Shown piece by piece: positions 24,269 to 31,279 of a DNA stretch of 32,110 nt. Origin of the DNA: an uncultured Lachnospiraceae bacterium (GTDB lineage Bacteria; Bacillota; Clostridia; Lachnospirales; Lachnospiraceae); the NCBI GenBank assembly GCA_947174665.1, contig CAMWJV010000026.1:1-32110 (forward strand), in the 5' to 3' direction. Below the pieces are notes generated by a model that saw only the letters and a program-made list of their open reading frames with translations, ran no database searches and had not been told where the DNA came from. The first letter of the stretch is position 1; each line of letters starts with the position of its first letter. Both the position numbers and the translations under genes were made by a program.

Positions 24269-24316
24269 CTCAATCCCCGTTTTATATTGATTCTTTAAAA
24301 TACCAACACACTAACA

Positions 24317-24739
24317 CTATTCTCCAGTGTAGGGCGGCGTGTACTCAAATCTGTAAACGTCTCCGTCCTTCACGGGCTGGCTGTCTATACCGTACTGGCC
24401 GTATTCACCATTTACGTATATAGACCAATAAGAGCCGTCCACATTCCAGTTGTGGGTTTCTCCGTTGATAGTATAGAGGGTGAACCCATAATCTCCCTCC
24501 TCGCCATCAAAGGTAAATCCTTTCGCCTCCTCCATGGCCTGGCGCAAAAACTCTGCATCCGTCTGCACCTGGTATTCCGAGGTCTGGTTTTCCTGGTTAA
24601 ACACCTCAAGGGTGATCGCCTTGCTTCCCGCCACGGGTTTTTCCCGGAATACGTTGAAAATGACCAGAAAAGCAGCAATTGCGATTACAAGGGCTGCTGC
24701 TCCAATGATGATTTTCCTGTTTGGTTTTTTGGTTTCCAT
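24317..24739 (-). CDS. Membrane-anchored DUF4430 (transcobalamin C-terminal-like) protein
   Basis: 140 residues from METKKPNRKII; GGAGG is 7 nt before the ATG. The frame is open further upstream, but that part is riboswitch RNA. One membrane helix (about 9-30, IIIGAAALVIAIAAFLVIFNVF) anchors an outside domain of about 105 residues with AITLEVFNQEN, GDYGFTLYTINGE and WSIYVNGEYGQYGIDSQPVKDGDVYRFEY. That is the DUF4430 pattern, which InterPro groups with the transcobalamin C-terminal (beta) domain. There is no lipobox cysteine. Sitting between a cobalamin riboswitch and an S component, it probably captures B12 or related corrinoids at the surface and passes them to the transporter. Confidence 0.85.
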   Translation of the reverse strand: METKKPNRKIIIGAAALVIAIAAFLVIFNVFREKPVAGSKAITLEVFNQENQTSEYQVQTDAEFLRQAMEEAKGFTFDGEEGDYGFTLYTINGETHNWNVDGSYWSIYVNGEYGQYGIDSQPVKDGDVYRFEYTPPYTGE

Positions 24740-24802
24740 TTCTTTTCCTCCGTTTTCCTGCCGTTCATACGGCATATTTTTTTCGTGAAAAGAATTCCTG
24801 CA

Positions 24803-24834
24803 AAGTAAAACTCCTGCCACAATGGACAGGAGTT
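24803..24834 (-). terminator. Riboswitch-linked intrinsic terminator
   Basis: On minus, AACTCCTG and CAGGAGTT form a perfect 8-bp stem (24809-24834) followed by TTTTACTTT. It stands between the cobalamin aptamer and the DUF4430 start, so B12 binding probably ends transcription here. Confidence 0.8.
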
Positions 24835-24929
24835 GACAACACAAAATAGCGCACATATCCTCGTCTATATCAAAGGATACCCGCTTCTTTCGTACTGACC
24901 AAGCCCTCGTGGTCACACAGTACTCACTA

Positions 24930-25176
24930 TAGGCAGGTCTTCTGACTGAAGTATCATCACTACACTTCGCCTTCCCGGAACCCTGCTGCCCAGGCTTCAA
25001 CCACAGATACAGCAATCTTCCAGTGACATGACTTTTTCCTACCATTTAACTTACACTGTATGTAAATCATATTCGTACAGAAAAAAGGAAATGCAGCTCC
25101 TCTATCACAGCGACGAGATCGTTCAGGTCTTTCACCTGATTCCCTTTTCACCGGACCAAACAGTATAAAACCTGCT
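24930..25176 (-). ncRNA. Cobalamin riboswitch (aptamer)
   Basis: Read on minus, the 3' end is the classic AGTCAGAAGACCTGCCTA (24930-24947). Upstream come GATGATACTTC, CCGGGAAGG (about 24971-24980), GTCACTGG (about 25020-25027), CGCTGTGATAG (about 25099-25111) and GGGAATCAGGTGAAAGACC (about 25125-25144). The outer stem pairs GCAGGT near 25170-25175 with ACCTGC in the 3' motif. These are the conserved pieces of the B12 element in the right order. Boundaries are approximate. It controls the DUF4430 and S-component genes, presumably turning them off when B12 is plentiful. About 190 nt separate the aptamer from the first ATG. Confidence 0.95.
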
Positions 25177-25214
25177 CATCCGACACCTATAATGCTCTTA
25201 TTCACTTGAAAAAC

Positions 25215-25243
25215 ATCTTAACACAGCTTATATTTAAAAACAA
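25215..25243 (-). promoter_or_regulatory. Promoter for the riboswitch transcript
   Basis: On minus: TTGTTT (25238-25243), 17-bp spacer, TAAGAT (25215-25220). It lies about 40 bp upstream of the aptamer's first stem and just past the stop of the preceding gene. Confidence 0.6.
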
Positions 25244-25254
25244 TTATTAATTTC

Positions 25255-26001
25255 CTATAAAATCTCAATCACTTCATAAAGGTACATGCTTCCCTTTTTT
25301 CCTACCCTGGTCAGAATGCCTACATGATACAGGATATTCAGCACTGTCTGGGCCAGAGAAACAGGTATATGAGCCGCTTTGGCAAATTCTTTTGAAGTAA
25401 ATTCACCGTTTATCTCACAGGGAACAAACTGCATGTAATCCTGAAGGCAGTTAATCTCCACCTCCTCCACAAGTTCTGTGGGAATCCTGTCATAGCGGCT
25501 GGCTCCTTTTTTCTTATCTTTGCTCCAACCGTTGAGTAGTTTGTATTCCTCCACATCCATCAGAACAAATTTCAATCGCAGATTAGGATCCTTCAGGAAC
25601 ATTTTAATCTTATATAACTCAGGAAATGCAATATAGGGATTTCCCTTTATGGGAGATTTCCTCTTTTTGCTCAACTCCCCGCTCTCCTCGTCAATCCAGA
25701 TGATCCATTTTTCCCGGGGGATCGGGTACACAATCGTCACCGGATAGAGAGGCAGGAAAGCGGTGAGCTTATCCCGCATTTTATTGAACTGCCTGGTCTG
25801 AATCTCTATAATTTCCCCGTCTGCGTAAATATCCGCCACGTATTTCTCAATGGGAATCTCCTGTTTGTCTTCATCCGGTTCATAATAATTCTTCAGGATT
25901 GCATGAACCGTTTTTTCTGAAAGAGTACCGATTCCGAACCGCTGCCTGTCCACTCCGATTATTTTCTTTTTTGCCGTTTCAAAAGCCTTCCTGTCAGGCA
26001 T
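25255..26001 (-). CDS. Unknown protein with PD-(D/E)xK-like motif and C-terminal winged helix
   Basis: 248 residues, soluble. N-terminal half: GTLSEKTVHAILKNYY, then PIEKYVADIYADGEIIEIQTRQFNKMRDKLTAFL (D57, E66, Q68), VTIVYPIPREKWIIWID and KRKSPIKG. The order helix-E, strand with D, strand with E-x-Q resembles the restriction-endonuclease-like core, with Gln where Lys is usual. C-terminal part (about 195-248): SKEFAKAAHIPVSLAQTVLNILYHVGILTRVGKKGSMYLYEV, a winged-helix pattern. I recall such proteins in many Clostridia as hypothetical, with no assigned function. The histidine phosphatase gene lies 18 bp upstream, so the two are probably one operon. DNA or RNA processing is a guess from fold only. 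Confidence 0.75.
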   Translation of the reverse strand: MPDRKAFETAKKKIIGVDRQRFGIGTLSEKTVHAILKNYYEPDEDKQEIPIEKYVADIYADGEIIEIQTRQFNKMRDKLTAFLPLYPVTIVYPIPREKWIIWIDEESGELSKKRKSPIKGNPYIAFPELYKIKMFLKDPNLRLKFVLMDVEEYKLLNGWSKDKKKGASRYDRIPTELVEEVEINCLQDYMQFVPCEINGEFTSKEFAKAAHIPVSLAQTVLNILYHVGILTRVGKKGSMYLYEVIEIL

Positions 26002-26019
26002 ATAAATTGATACCTTTCT

Positions 26020-26613
26020 TTATATGTTATGGGGTATAAAATTCGCTCTTAATACTATTCGGGAATTTTCTTTTATGACCCATTCATGAATCCCTGTATC
26101 ACCTGTCAAAAATGAGAACTTTGTCTCAACAGGCAATTTTAAAAATGCACGATATAACTGATTTATCATACCGCCGTGACTGACAACGGCTATGGTATTT
26201 TCGTCATCGTTTTCCGACAATATCTTTGACAGCATATACTCTGCTCTGTATCTGAATTCAAGCATACTCTCCTGCTCATAAACGGACGCATGAATCGGCA
26301 CATTTATCCGGGGATATTTTTCGTCAGCCACACTATGCTTCAATCCTGCGATTAATCCATTATTAAATTCCATTAATTTTTCATCCGGAATTAATGGTGC
26401 CTGTGTTTTCAAAGCCAAATGCTCAGCGGTTTGCTTCGCTCTTTTGAGAGTACTGTGATATATCTTTGCAAGCTGATAATTTTGACTTACAAATTCACTC
26501 ATTGCGTCCGCCTGGCAATGTCCGCGTTCAGTCAGTTCAAAATCAGCCCTGCCTTCATGAACATCAAGAATATCCCCTTCACTTTCGCCGTGTCTGATTA
26601 TCAATAGCTTCAT
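26020..26613 (-). CDS. Histidine phosphatase family protein
   Basis: 197 residues, the usual size for small phosphoglycerate-mutase-like phosphatases. Catalytic motif LIIRHGESEGD at 3-13 (phosphohistidine H8 in RHG). The second His is in VVSHGGMINQLYR near 143-150, with acid/base Glu likely in KLMEFNNG. The arginine from the SXLKRAKQTAEHL segment is present. It removes phosphate from a small molecule; candidates include phosphosugars or cobamide precursors, and nothing decides between them. GGGAGG precedes the ATG. Its extended -10 promoter is divergent from the nagB promoter. The next gene starts 18 bp after its stop. Confidence 0.9.
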   Translation of the reverse strand: MKLLIIRHGESEGDILDVHEGRADFELTERGHCQADAMSEFVSQNYQLAKIYHSTLKRAKQTAEHLALKTQAPLIPDEKLMEFNNGLIAGLKHSVADEKYPRINVPIHASVYEQESMLEFRYRAEYMLSKILSENDDENTIAVVSHGGMINQLYRAFLKLPVETKFSFLTGDTGIHEWVIKENSRIVLRANFIPHNI

Positions 26614-26653
26614 AAAATTATTCCTCCCAATTTCCGACTTGACTTCAGCATTA

Positions 26654-26662
26654 ATTATACCA
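26654..26662 (-). promoter_or_regulatory. Extended -10 promoter of the phosphatase operon
   Basis: On minus: TGG-TATAAT, a perfect -10 with the TGn extension, 41 bp upstream of the phosphatase start. No good -35 is seen. Confidence 0.65.
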
Positions 26663-26691
26663 CAATCGCACTTACATTCCTACCGCATTAT

Positions 26692-26721
26692 TTGACATTC
26701 ATCTCCCACCAATGCTAATAT
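26692..26721 (+). promoter_or_regulatory. Promoter of nagBA
   Basis: TTGACA (26692-26697), 18-bp spacer, TAATAT (26716-26721). It lies 31 bp upstream of the nagB ATG, with GGAGG in between. I see no match to the NagR (dre) operator I know. Confidence 0.7.
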
Positions 26722-26752
26722 GGGAATAACTAAAGATGGAGGATTTAATTTT

Positions 26753-27517
26753 ATGAGAATTTATGCTGCAAAAGATTACGCGGATTTGAGCAGAAAGGCT
26801 GCAAACATTATATCCGCACAGGTTATTATGAAACCCAATGCCGTTCTGGGCCTGGCAACCGGGTCCACTCCTGTAGGAGCATACAGGCAGCTTATCGAAT
26901 GGTATAACAAGGGAGATGTAGATTTTTTCCAGATTTCCAGTGTTAACCTGGACGAATATAAAGGACTGTCGGGAGAGCACGATCAGAGCTATCGTTATTT
27001 TATGAATCACAATTTTTTTGATCACATAAATATCAAAAAGGAAAATACCAATGTTCCCAACGGACTGGCTCCGGATGCCGAGACAGAGTGCCGGCGTTAT
27101 AACCATGTTATCAAAAGCCTGGGCGGAATCGATCTCCAGCTCTTAGGCATAGGCGGAAACGGACATATCGGCTTTAATGAGCCCGGCGCCGCTTTTGAAA
27201 AGGAGACTCATCTGGTTACTTTGACAGAGCAGACAAGAGAAAGTAACGCCAGATTTTTTGCAGGCCTTGATGAAGTTCCCACACACGCCTTTACTATGGG
27301 CATAAAGAGTATTATGTCGGCAAAGAAAATCCTGCTGCTGGCAACAGGGGAAAATAAGGCAAAGGCTCTCTACGACTCCTTTTTCGGGCCTGTGACCCCC
27401 GGCGTTCCCGCTTCCATCCTGCAGCTGCACAATGACTGCACCATTATTGCGGACGAAGAAGCTCTTTCCCTGATTCGTGAAAAGACGAATTGGAAGGATG
27501 TAAACTATGATAATTAA
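26753..27517 (+). CDS. nagB: Glucosamine-6-phosphate deaminase
   Basis: 254 residues from MRIYAAKDYADLS. GGAGG lies before this ATG, and the earlier ATG at 26720 overlaps the promoter's -10. Converts glucosamine-6-phosphate to fructose-6-phosphate and ammonia, feeding amino sugars into glycolysis. Motifs: phosphate loop LGLATGSTPVGAY (32-44), catalytic D67 in VNLDEYKGL, and GIGGNGHIGFNEPG (132-145) with H138 and E143. N136 replaces the Asp seen in the E. coli enzyme, as in Bacillus relatives. It ends inside nagA, overlapping by 11 bp, so the pathway enzymes are translationally coupled. Confidence 0.97.
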   Translation: MRIYAAKDYADLSRKAANIISAQVIMKPNAVLGLATGSTPVGAYRQLIEWYNKGDVDFFQISSVNLDEYKGLSGEHDQSYRYFMNHNFFDHINIKKENTNVPNGLAPDAETECRRYNHVIKSLGGIDLQLLGIGGNGHIGFNEPGAAFEKETHLVTLTEQTRESNARFFAGLDEVPTHAFTMGIKSIMSAKKILLLATGENKAKALYDSFFGPVTPGVPASILQLHNDCTIIADEEALSLIREKTNWKDVNYDN

Positions 27518-28607
27518 AAACGGAATTGTTTTTCGGGAAGATAAAACCTTTGTCAAAGAAGATTTATATATTGAAAACGGAAGAATTGCAGAATCTGTCG
27601 ACCAGGTGACAGATACTACGGAAATTGACGCTGCCGGGCTTTATGTCCTGCCCGGCCTGGTGGATATTCACAGCCACGGTGCAGTAGGGAAAGATTTATC
27701 TGACAATGATATTCAAGGTTTGCATGAAATCTTGCAATATGAATATTCTCATGGAATTACAACCTATTGTCCAACCTCTATGACCCTGCAAAAAGAAAAA
27801 ATTTGCAAGATTTTTTGCATGATGGAAAATTGGCAGGACCAAAAGGGTATGTCTCATGTGGCTGGCATCAATATGGAAGGGCCTTTTTTAGATGCTGCAA
27901 AAAAGGGAGCACATCTGCAGGAATACATTATACCTCCTGATATCAGCTTTTTTCGGGAATGTAATCAGCTCTGTAAAAATAGGATCCGCCTCGTAACTCT
28001 GGCTCCCAACATGGAAGGCGCAATGGAATTTATCAGGGAATTAAAGAATGAAGTAACGATTTCTCTGGGACACAGCGCCGCAGACTATGACACTGCAAGA
28101 CAGGCTTTTGAGGCGGGAGCATGCCATGTAACACACTTGTTCAATGCCATGAACCCCCTGGAGCACCGCGCCCCCGGCTTAATCGGTGCCGCTGCAGAGA
28201 ACGAAGCCTGTGTGGCTGAACTGATATGTGATGGTATCCATGTGCATGAGAGCATGGTGCGCGCTGCTTTTAAGCTTTTTCCGGGTAGAATTGCCCTGAT
28301 CAGCGATTCCATGAGGGCTACAGGCATGGCGGACGGTACTTATGATTTAGGCGGACAACAGGTACATGTAAACGGAAAGCTTGCAACTCTTTCCAACGGC
28401 ACTATCGCAGGGTCTGCAACCAATCTGTATGACGGTATGTGCAATGCGGTCACATTTGGCATTCCACTTGAGGAGGCGGTAGCTGCCGCATCCATGGTTC
28501 CCGCAAAAAGTATCGGTATCTTTGACGAGGTCGGCTCACTGACTCCCGGAAAAAGAGCGGACGTGATACTGGCAGATAAAAACCTGAAGCTGATAAAAGT
28601 GATATAA
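27507..28607 (+). CDS. nagA: N-acetylglucosamine-6-phosphate deacetylase
   Basis: 366 residues. Removes acetate from GlcNAc-6-phosphate, the step before NagB. Amidohydrolase fold: H55-x-H57 (LVDIHSHG), metal Glu E124 (NMEGPFL), H189 (LGHSAADYD), H210 (THLFNAMNPLEHRAPG) and catalytic D267 (LISDSMRATGM). All expected residues are present and the length is normal. The start ATG lies within the last codons of nagB. The stop is 5 bp from the stop of the convergent AraC-family gene, so no terminator fits between them. Confidence 0.97.
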   Translation: MIIKNGIVFREDKTFVKEDLYIENGRIAESVDQVTDTTEIDAAGLYVLPGLVDIHSHGAVGKDLSDNDIQGLHEILQYEYSHGITTYCPTSMTLQKEKICKIFCMMENWQDQKGMSHVAGINMEGPFLDAAKKGAHLQEYIIPPDISFFRECNQLCKNRIRLVTLAPNMEGAMEFIRELKNEVTISLGHSAADYDTARQAFEAGACHVTHLFNAMNPLEHRAPGLIGAAAENEACVAELICDGIHVHESMVRAAFKLFPGRIALISDSMRATGMADGTYDLGGQQVHVNGKLATLSNGTIAGSATNLYDGMCNAVTFGIPLEEAVAAASMVPAKSIGIFDEVGSLTPGKRADVILADKNLKLIKVI

Positions 28608-28612
28608 AAATC

Positions 28613-29422
28613 TTATAAAGACTTTTTTCTGTAATCTGCCTTCGGCATGCAGCCAAAATGCTTCTGATAAGCCTTGTAAAAAGTGACATAATCCCGAAAA
28701 CCGCACTTTTCATATATGCTTGTAGGATTTTCTCCGCCCTGCATCATCTCTCTGGCATGGAACAGGCGTTTTATCAAAATGTAGTTCCAGACGGTGGTTC
28801 CGGTAGTTTTCCTGAAAACCCTGTTTAGCTGGGATTTGCTCAGAAAGAAGTACTCACAGATCCTGTCAAGGGAGAGCTCATCAAAAAGATGCCGGTTTAT
28901 ATAGGATACAATCGCAGAGGACTTATTTGGAATCGTTTGCTCAGGGCTGCTTTTCACCTTTTCGTACCCCTCGGAAAGCTCATTTAACAACGGCAGCAAA
29001 TAAATCATTTTTCTGTCAGGATCACTGTAGCTGCATATGCGATTCATGTAATATTGCCAGTGGTTATCCGGAAACAGGGACGAAGCAAAATGATTATATT
29101 TTCCCAGGGGCTGGTGAAACAGCATGGAAGAGAACGCCACATATGCCTCACTGTCACAAACCTCCGTATCTGTCAGTTCAAAATTGACTACAAGCCTTTC
29201 ATAACAAGCCGTAGAGCGAAGAATCAGATAATGGGATTCCGACCTGCGCATCAGCATAATATCACCTCTTTTCAGACGATAGACATTACCTTCCACAGCG
29301 TAATCTGCATCCCCATGGATGAGGTATAAAAGCTCATATCCGTTGTGGGTATGCATAGCATAATTCGATTGAATCGGACATTCCGTGCGGGTATGTCCGG
29401 ATTGAATATTCTGGATTTTCAT
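28613..29422 (-). CDS. AraC-family transcriptional regulator
   Basis: 269 residues. An N-terminal cupin-like ligand domain (about 15-90: MHTHNGYELLYLIHGDADYAVEGNVYRLKRGDIMLMRRSESHY) precedes two C-terminal helix-turn-helix units (about 170-265: LSLDRICEYFFLSKSQLNRVFRKTTGTTVWNYI, then IYEKCGFRDYVTFYKAYQKHFGCMPKADYRK). This is the layout of sugar-responsive regulators such as RhaR or MsmR. It is divergent from the isomerase operon at 29616 across a 193-bp region with a promoter in each direction, and so probably controls that operon. Ligand unknown. Confidence 0.93.
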   Translation of the reverse strand: MKIQNIQSGHTRTECPIQSNYAMHTHNGYELLYLIHGDADYAVEGNVYRLKRGDIMLMRRSESHYLILRSTACYERLVVNFELTDTEVCDSEAYVAFSSMLFHQPLGKYNHFASSLFPDNHWQYYMNRICSYSDPDRKMIYLLPLLNELSEGYEKVKSSPEQTIPNKSSAIVSYINRHLFDELSLDRICEYFFLSKSQLNRVFRKTTGTTVWNYILIKRLFHAREMMQGGENPTSIYEKCGFRDYVTFYKAYQKHFGCMPKADYRKKSL

Positions 29423-29501
29423 TTTCGTTCTCCACAGTTCCGGGAATCATCTCAAAATCCTTCCCTGCCTGTTCATATTGTTTGTACCTCATGTTGTATG
29501 T

Positions 29502-29530
29502 ATCATAACCGAATATGCATATATTTTCAA
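29502..29530 (-). promoter_or_regulatory. Promoter of the AraC-family gene
   Basis: On minus: TTGAAA (29525-29530), 17-bp spacer, TATGAT (29502-29507). It is 80 bp before the ATG, leaving a leader of about 70 nt. Confidence 0.6.
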
Positions 29531-29553
29531 TATTTTTATGCTTGTTTTTGAAA

Positions 29554-29582
29554 TTGATATAAAAAATGTGCGGTTCTATAAT
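29554..29582 (+). promoter_or_regulatory. Promoter of the isomerase operon
   Basis: TTGATA (29554-29559), 17-bp spacer, TATAAT (29577-29582), 34 bp before the first gene. GCATA-N15-TATGC (29517-29541) lies between this and the divergent promoter and is a possible regulator site. Confidence 0.7.
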
Positions 29583-29615
29583 AAAAACAGGAACAAAAAC
29601 AGGGAGGATATGGGA

Positions 29616-30470
29616 ATGAACACATTGAAAATATTTGCCTTTGCAGACGAGGCATCCTTGACATTAAACGGACAGATTGCCGCTATGAAGCGCAATGGAC
29701 TGGATGGACTGGAAATCCGCAATCTGGACACAGGAAATGTCTCAGATATGAACAGTGTCCGGGCAAAGGAGGTGCAGAAGATTCTGGAAGAGGAAGGACT
29801 CAGTGTTTGGTCCATAGGCTCTCCCATCGGAAAAATTGACATTGTGTCTGATGACTATAAAGCACACCTGGAAAAATTCAGGAACACATTGGAGATTGCA
29901 AATATTCTGGGTGCTGAAAATCTGCGGATGTTTTCCTTCTACATTCCGCAGGGCGATACGCCGGAAAAATATAAAAACGAGGTGATAGACCGGCTGGGTG
30001 AAATGGTTGAAATCGCACAGGGAAGCGGTATTGTTCTCTGCCACGAGAATGAAAAAGGTATCTACGGGGACAATGCGGGGCGCTGTCTGGAAATACTGAA
30101 GGAATTTCCGTCCATAAAGGGTATATTTGATCCGGCGAACTTTATCCAATGCAGACAGGAAACTCTCGGCGCATGGCAGCAGCTGGCGCCATATATCAAA
30201 TATATGCATATTAAGGATGCTCTTTCAGACGGAAGTGTGGTACCGGCAGGACATGGGGAAGGTCATGTGGCTGAGATTTTGGCCGATTTTATAAAAGGAG
30301 GAGGAACTGCCGTTACAATAGAGCCCCATCTTGCAGTATTCGATGGTCTTTCGAAACTGGAACGATCAGGGGAGGAGAGCAATGTGGGAAAATATGTCTA
30401 TCCGAGTAATGATGCTGCTTTTGATGCGGCGTGTAACGCATTAAAGGAAATTCTGTGTCAGATAAAATAA
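29616..30470 (+). CDS. TIM-barrel sugar isomerase/epimerase (first copy)
   Basis: 284 residues from MNTLKIFAFADEA, chosen because GGGAGG is 8 nt upstream; another ATG two codons earlier is too close to that site. Xylose-isomerase-like (AP endonuclease 2 family) barrel: NGLDGLEIRNLD, VWSIGSPIGKIDI, ENLRMFSFYIP, VLCHENEKGIYGD (metal Glu/His region), IKGIFDPANFIQC, IKYMHIKDALSDG and a final VTIEPHL with the metal Glu. Such proteins isomerise or epimerise sugars, keto-sugars or inosoles through a bound metal. The substrate cannot be assigned. It leads the AraC-controlled operon, with a second isomerase 24 bp downstream. Confidence 0.87.
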   Translation: MNTLKIFAFADEASLTLNGQIAAMKRNGLDGLEIRNLDTGNVSDMNSVRAKEVQKILEEEGLSVWSIGSPIGKIDIVSDDYKAHLEKFRNTLEIANILGAENLRMFSFYIPQGDTPEKYKNEVIDRLGEMVEIAQGSGIVLCHENEKGIYGDNAGRCLEILKEFPSIKGIFDPANFIQCRQETLGAWQQLAPYIKYMHIKDALSDGSVVPAGHGEGHVAEILADFIKGGGTAVTIEPHLAVFDGLSKLERSGEESNVGKYVYPSNDAAFDAACNALKEILCQIK

Positions 30471-30494
30471 ACAGAATTGAGAAGGGAGATTATC

Positions 30495-31247
30495 ATGGAG
30501 ATTGGTGCACAGCTATATACAGTGAGAGAATTCTGTAAAAACACAGAAGACTTTGCGGAAACATTAAAAAAGATAGCAGACATTGGATACCGGAACGTAC
30601 AGGTATCAGGTACATGCGCCTATGATCCGGAATGGCTTCGGGATCAGCTTTCACAAAACGGACTTAGTTGTGTGCTGACACATACTCCTGCGGATCTGCT
30701 GCTGGAAGATGCAGAGTCGGTTGCCGCAGCCCATGATGTGTTTCAGTGTGAGCTGATAGGGCTGGGATATTTTAATTTTGACCCGGAGAAAGAGGACCAT
30801 GACTATGAGGAATTTCTCCGGAAATACAAACCGGTTGCGGAAAAGCTTGCGAAAAGCGGAAAATATTTTATGTATCATAATCATGACGGAGAATTCCAGA
30901 GATACAATGGAAAGACCATCCTAAAGCGGCTGAGCGAAGACTTTGCGACAAAAGAAATGGGGTTTACGCTGGATACCTTCTGGATACAGGCAGGAGGCGC
31001 AGACCCGGCAGACTGGATCAGGCAGCTTTCAGGCCGTGTCCCCTGTATTCATCTGAAGGATTTTTCTTATGGCAGAAAAATGTCAGTTGTAGGGGAAGGA
31101 AACATAAATTTTGAGAGGGTGTTTCAGGAGGCGGAGGCCGCCGGGACAAAATATATGCTTGTAGAGCAGGATGACTGTGGCGGTGAAGACCCCTTCACAT
31201 GCCTGGCCAGAAGCTACCGCAACCTGCAGACATTTGGATTCAGGTAA
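30495..31247 (+). CDS. TIM-barrel sugar isomerase/epimerase (second copy)
   Basis: 250 residues from MEIGAQLYTVREFCKN; GGGAG is 7 nt before this ATG, and the TTG at 30477 lies upstream of it. The same superfamily as its neighbour but distinct in sequence: IGYRNVQVSGTCAYDP, LTHTPADLL, FMYHNHDGEFQRYN, MGFTLDTFWIQAGGADPADWI, CIHLKDFSYGRKMSVVGEGNINF and YMLVEQDDCG, with metal-binding His, Glu and Asp at the expected strand ends. The form with QLYTVR, HNHDGEF and GEGNINF is typical of enzymes found beside Gfo/Idh/MocA oxidoreductases, as here (32 bp to the next gene). Confidence 0.9.
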   Translation: MEIGAQLYTVREFCKNTEDFAETLKKIADIGYRNVQVSGTCAYDPEWLRDQLSQNGLSCVLTHTPADLLLEDAESVAAAHDVFQCELIGLGYFNFDPEKEDHDYEEFLRKYKPVAEKLAKSGKYFMYHNHDGEFQRYNGKTILKRLSEDFATKEMGFTLDTFWIQAGGADPADWIRQLSGRVPCIHLKDFSYGRKMSVVGEGNINFERVFQEAEAAGTKYMLVEQDDCGGEDPFTCLARSYRNLQTFGFR

Positions 31248-31279
31248 TATACGGAACACTTATATAGAAAGGGAAAATC

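Noticed and set aside
24740..25045. The DUF4430 frame stays open for about 100 codons upstream of METKK
   Set aside because: That stretch is the cobalamin riboswitch, its hairpins and the terminator; the GGAGG-spaced ATG at 24739 is the start.
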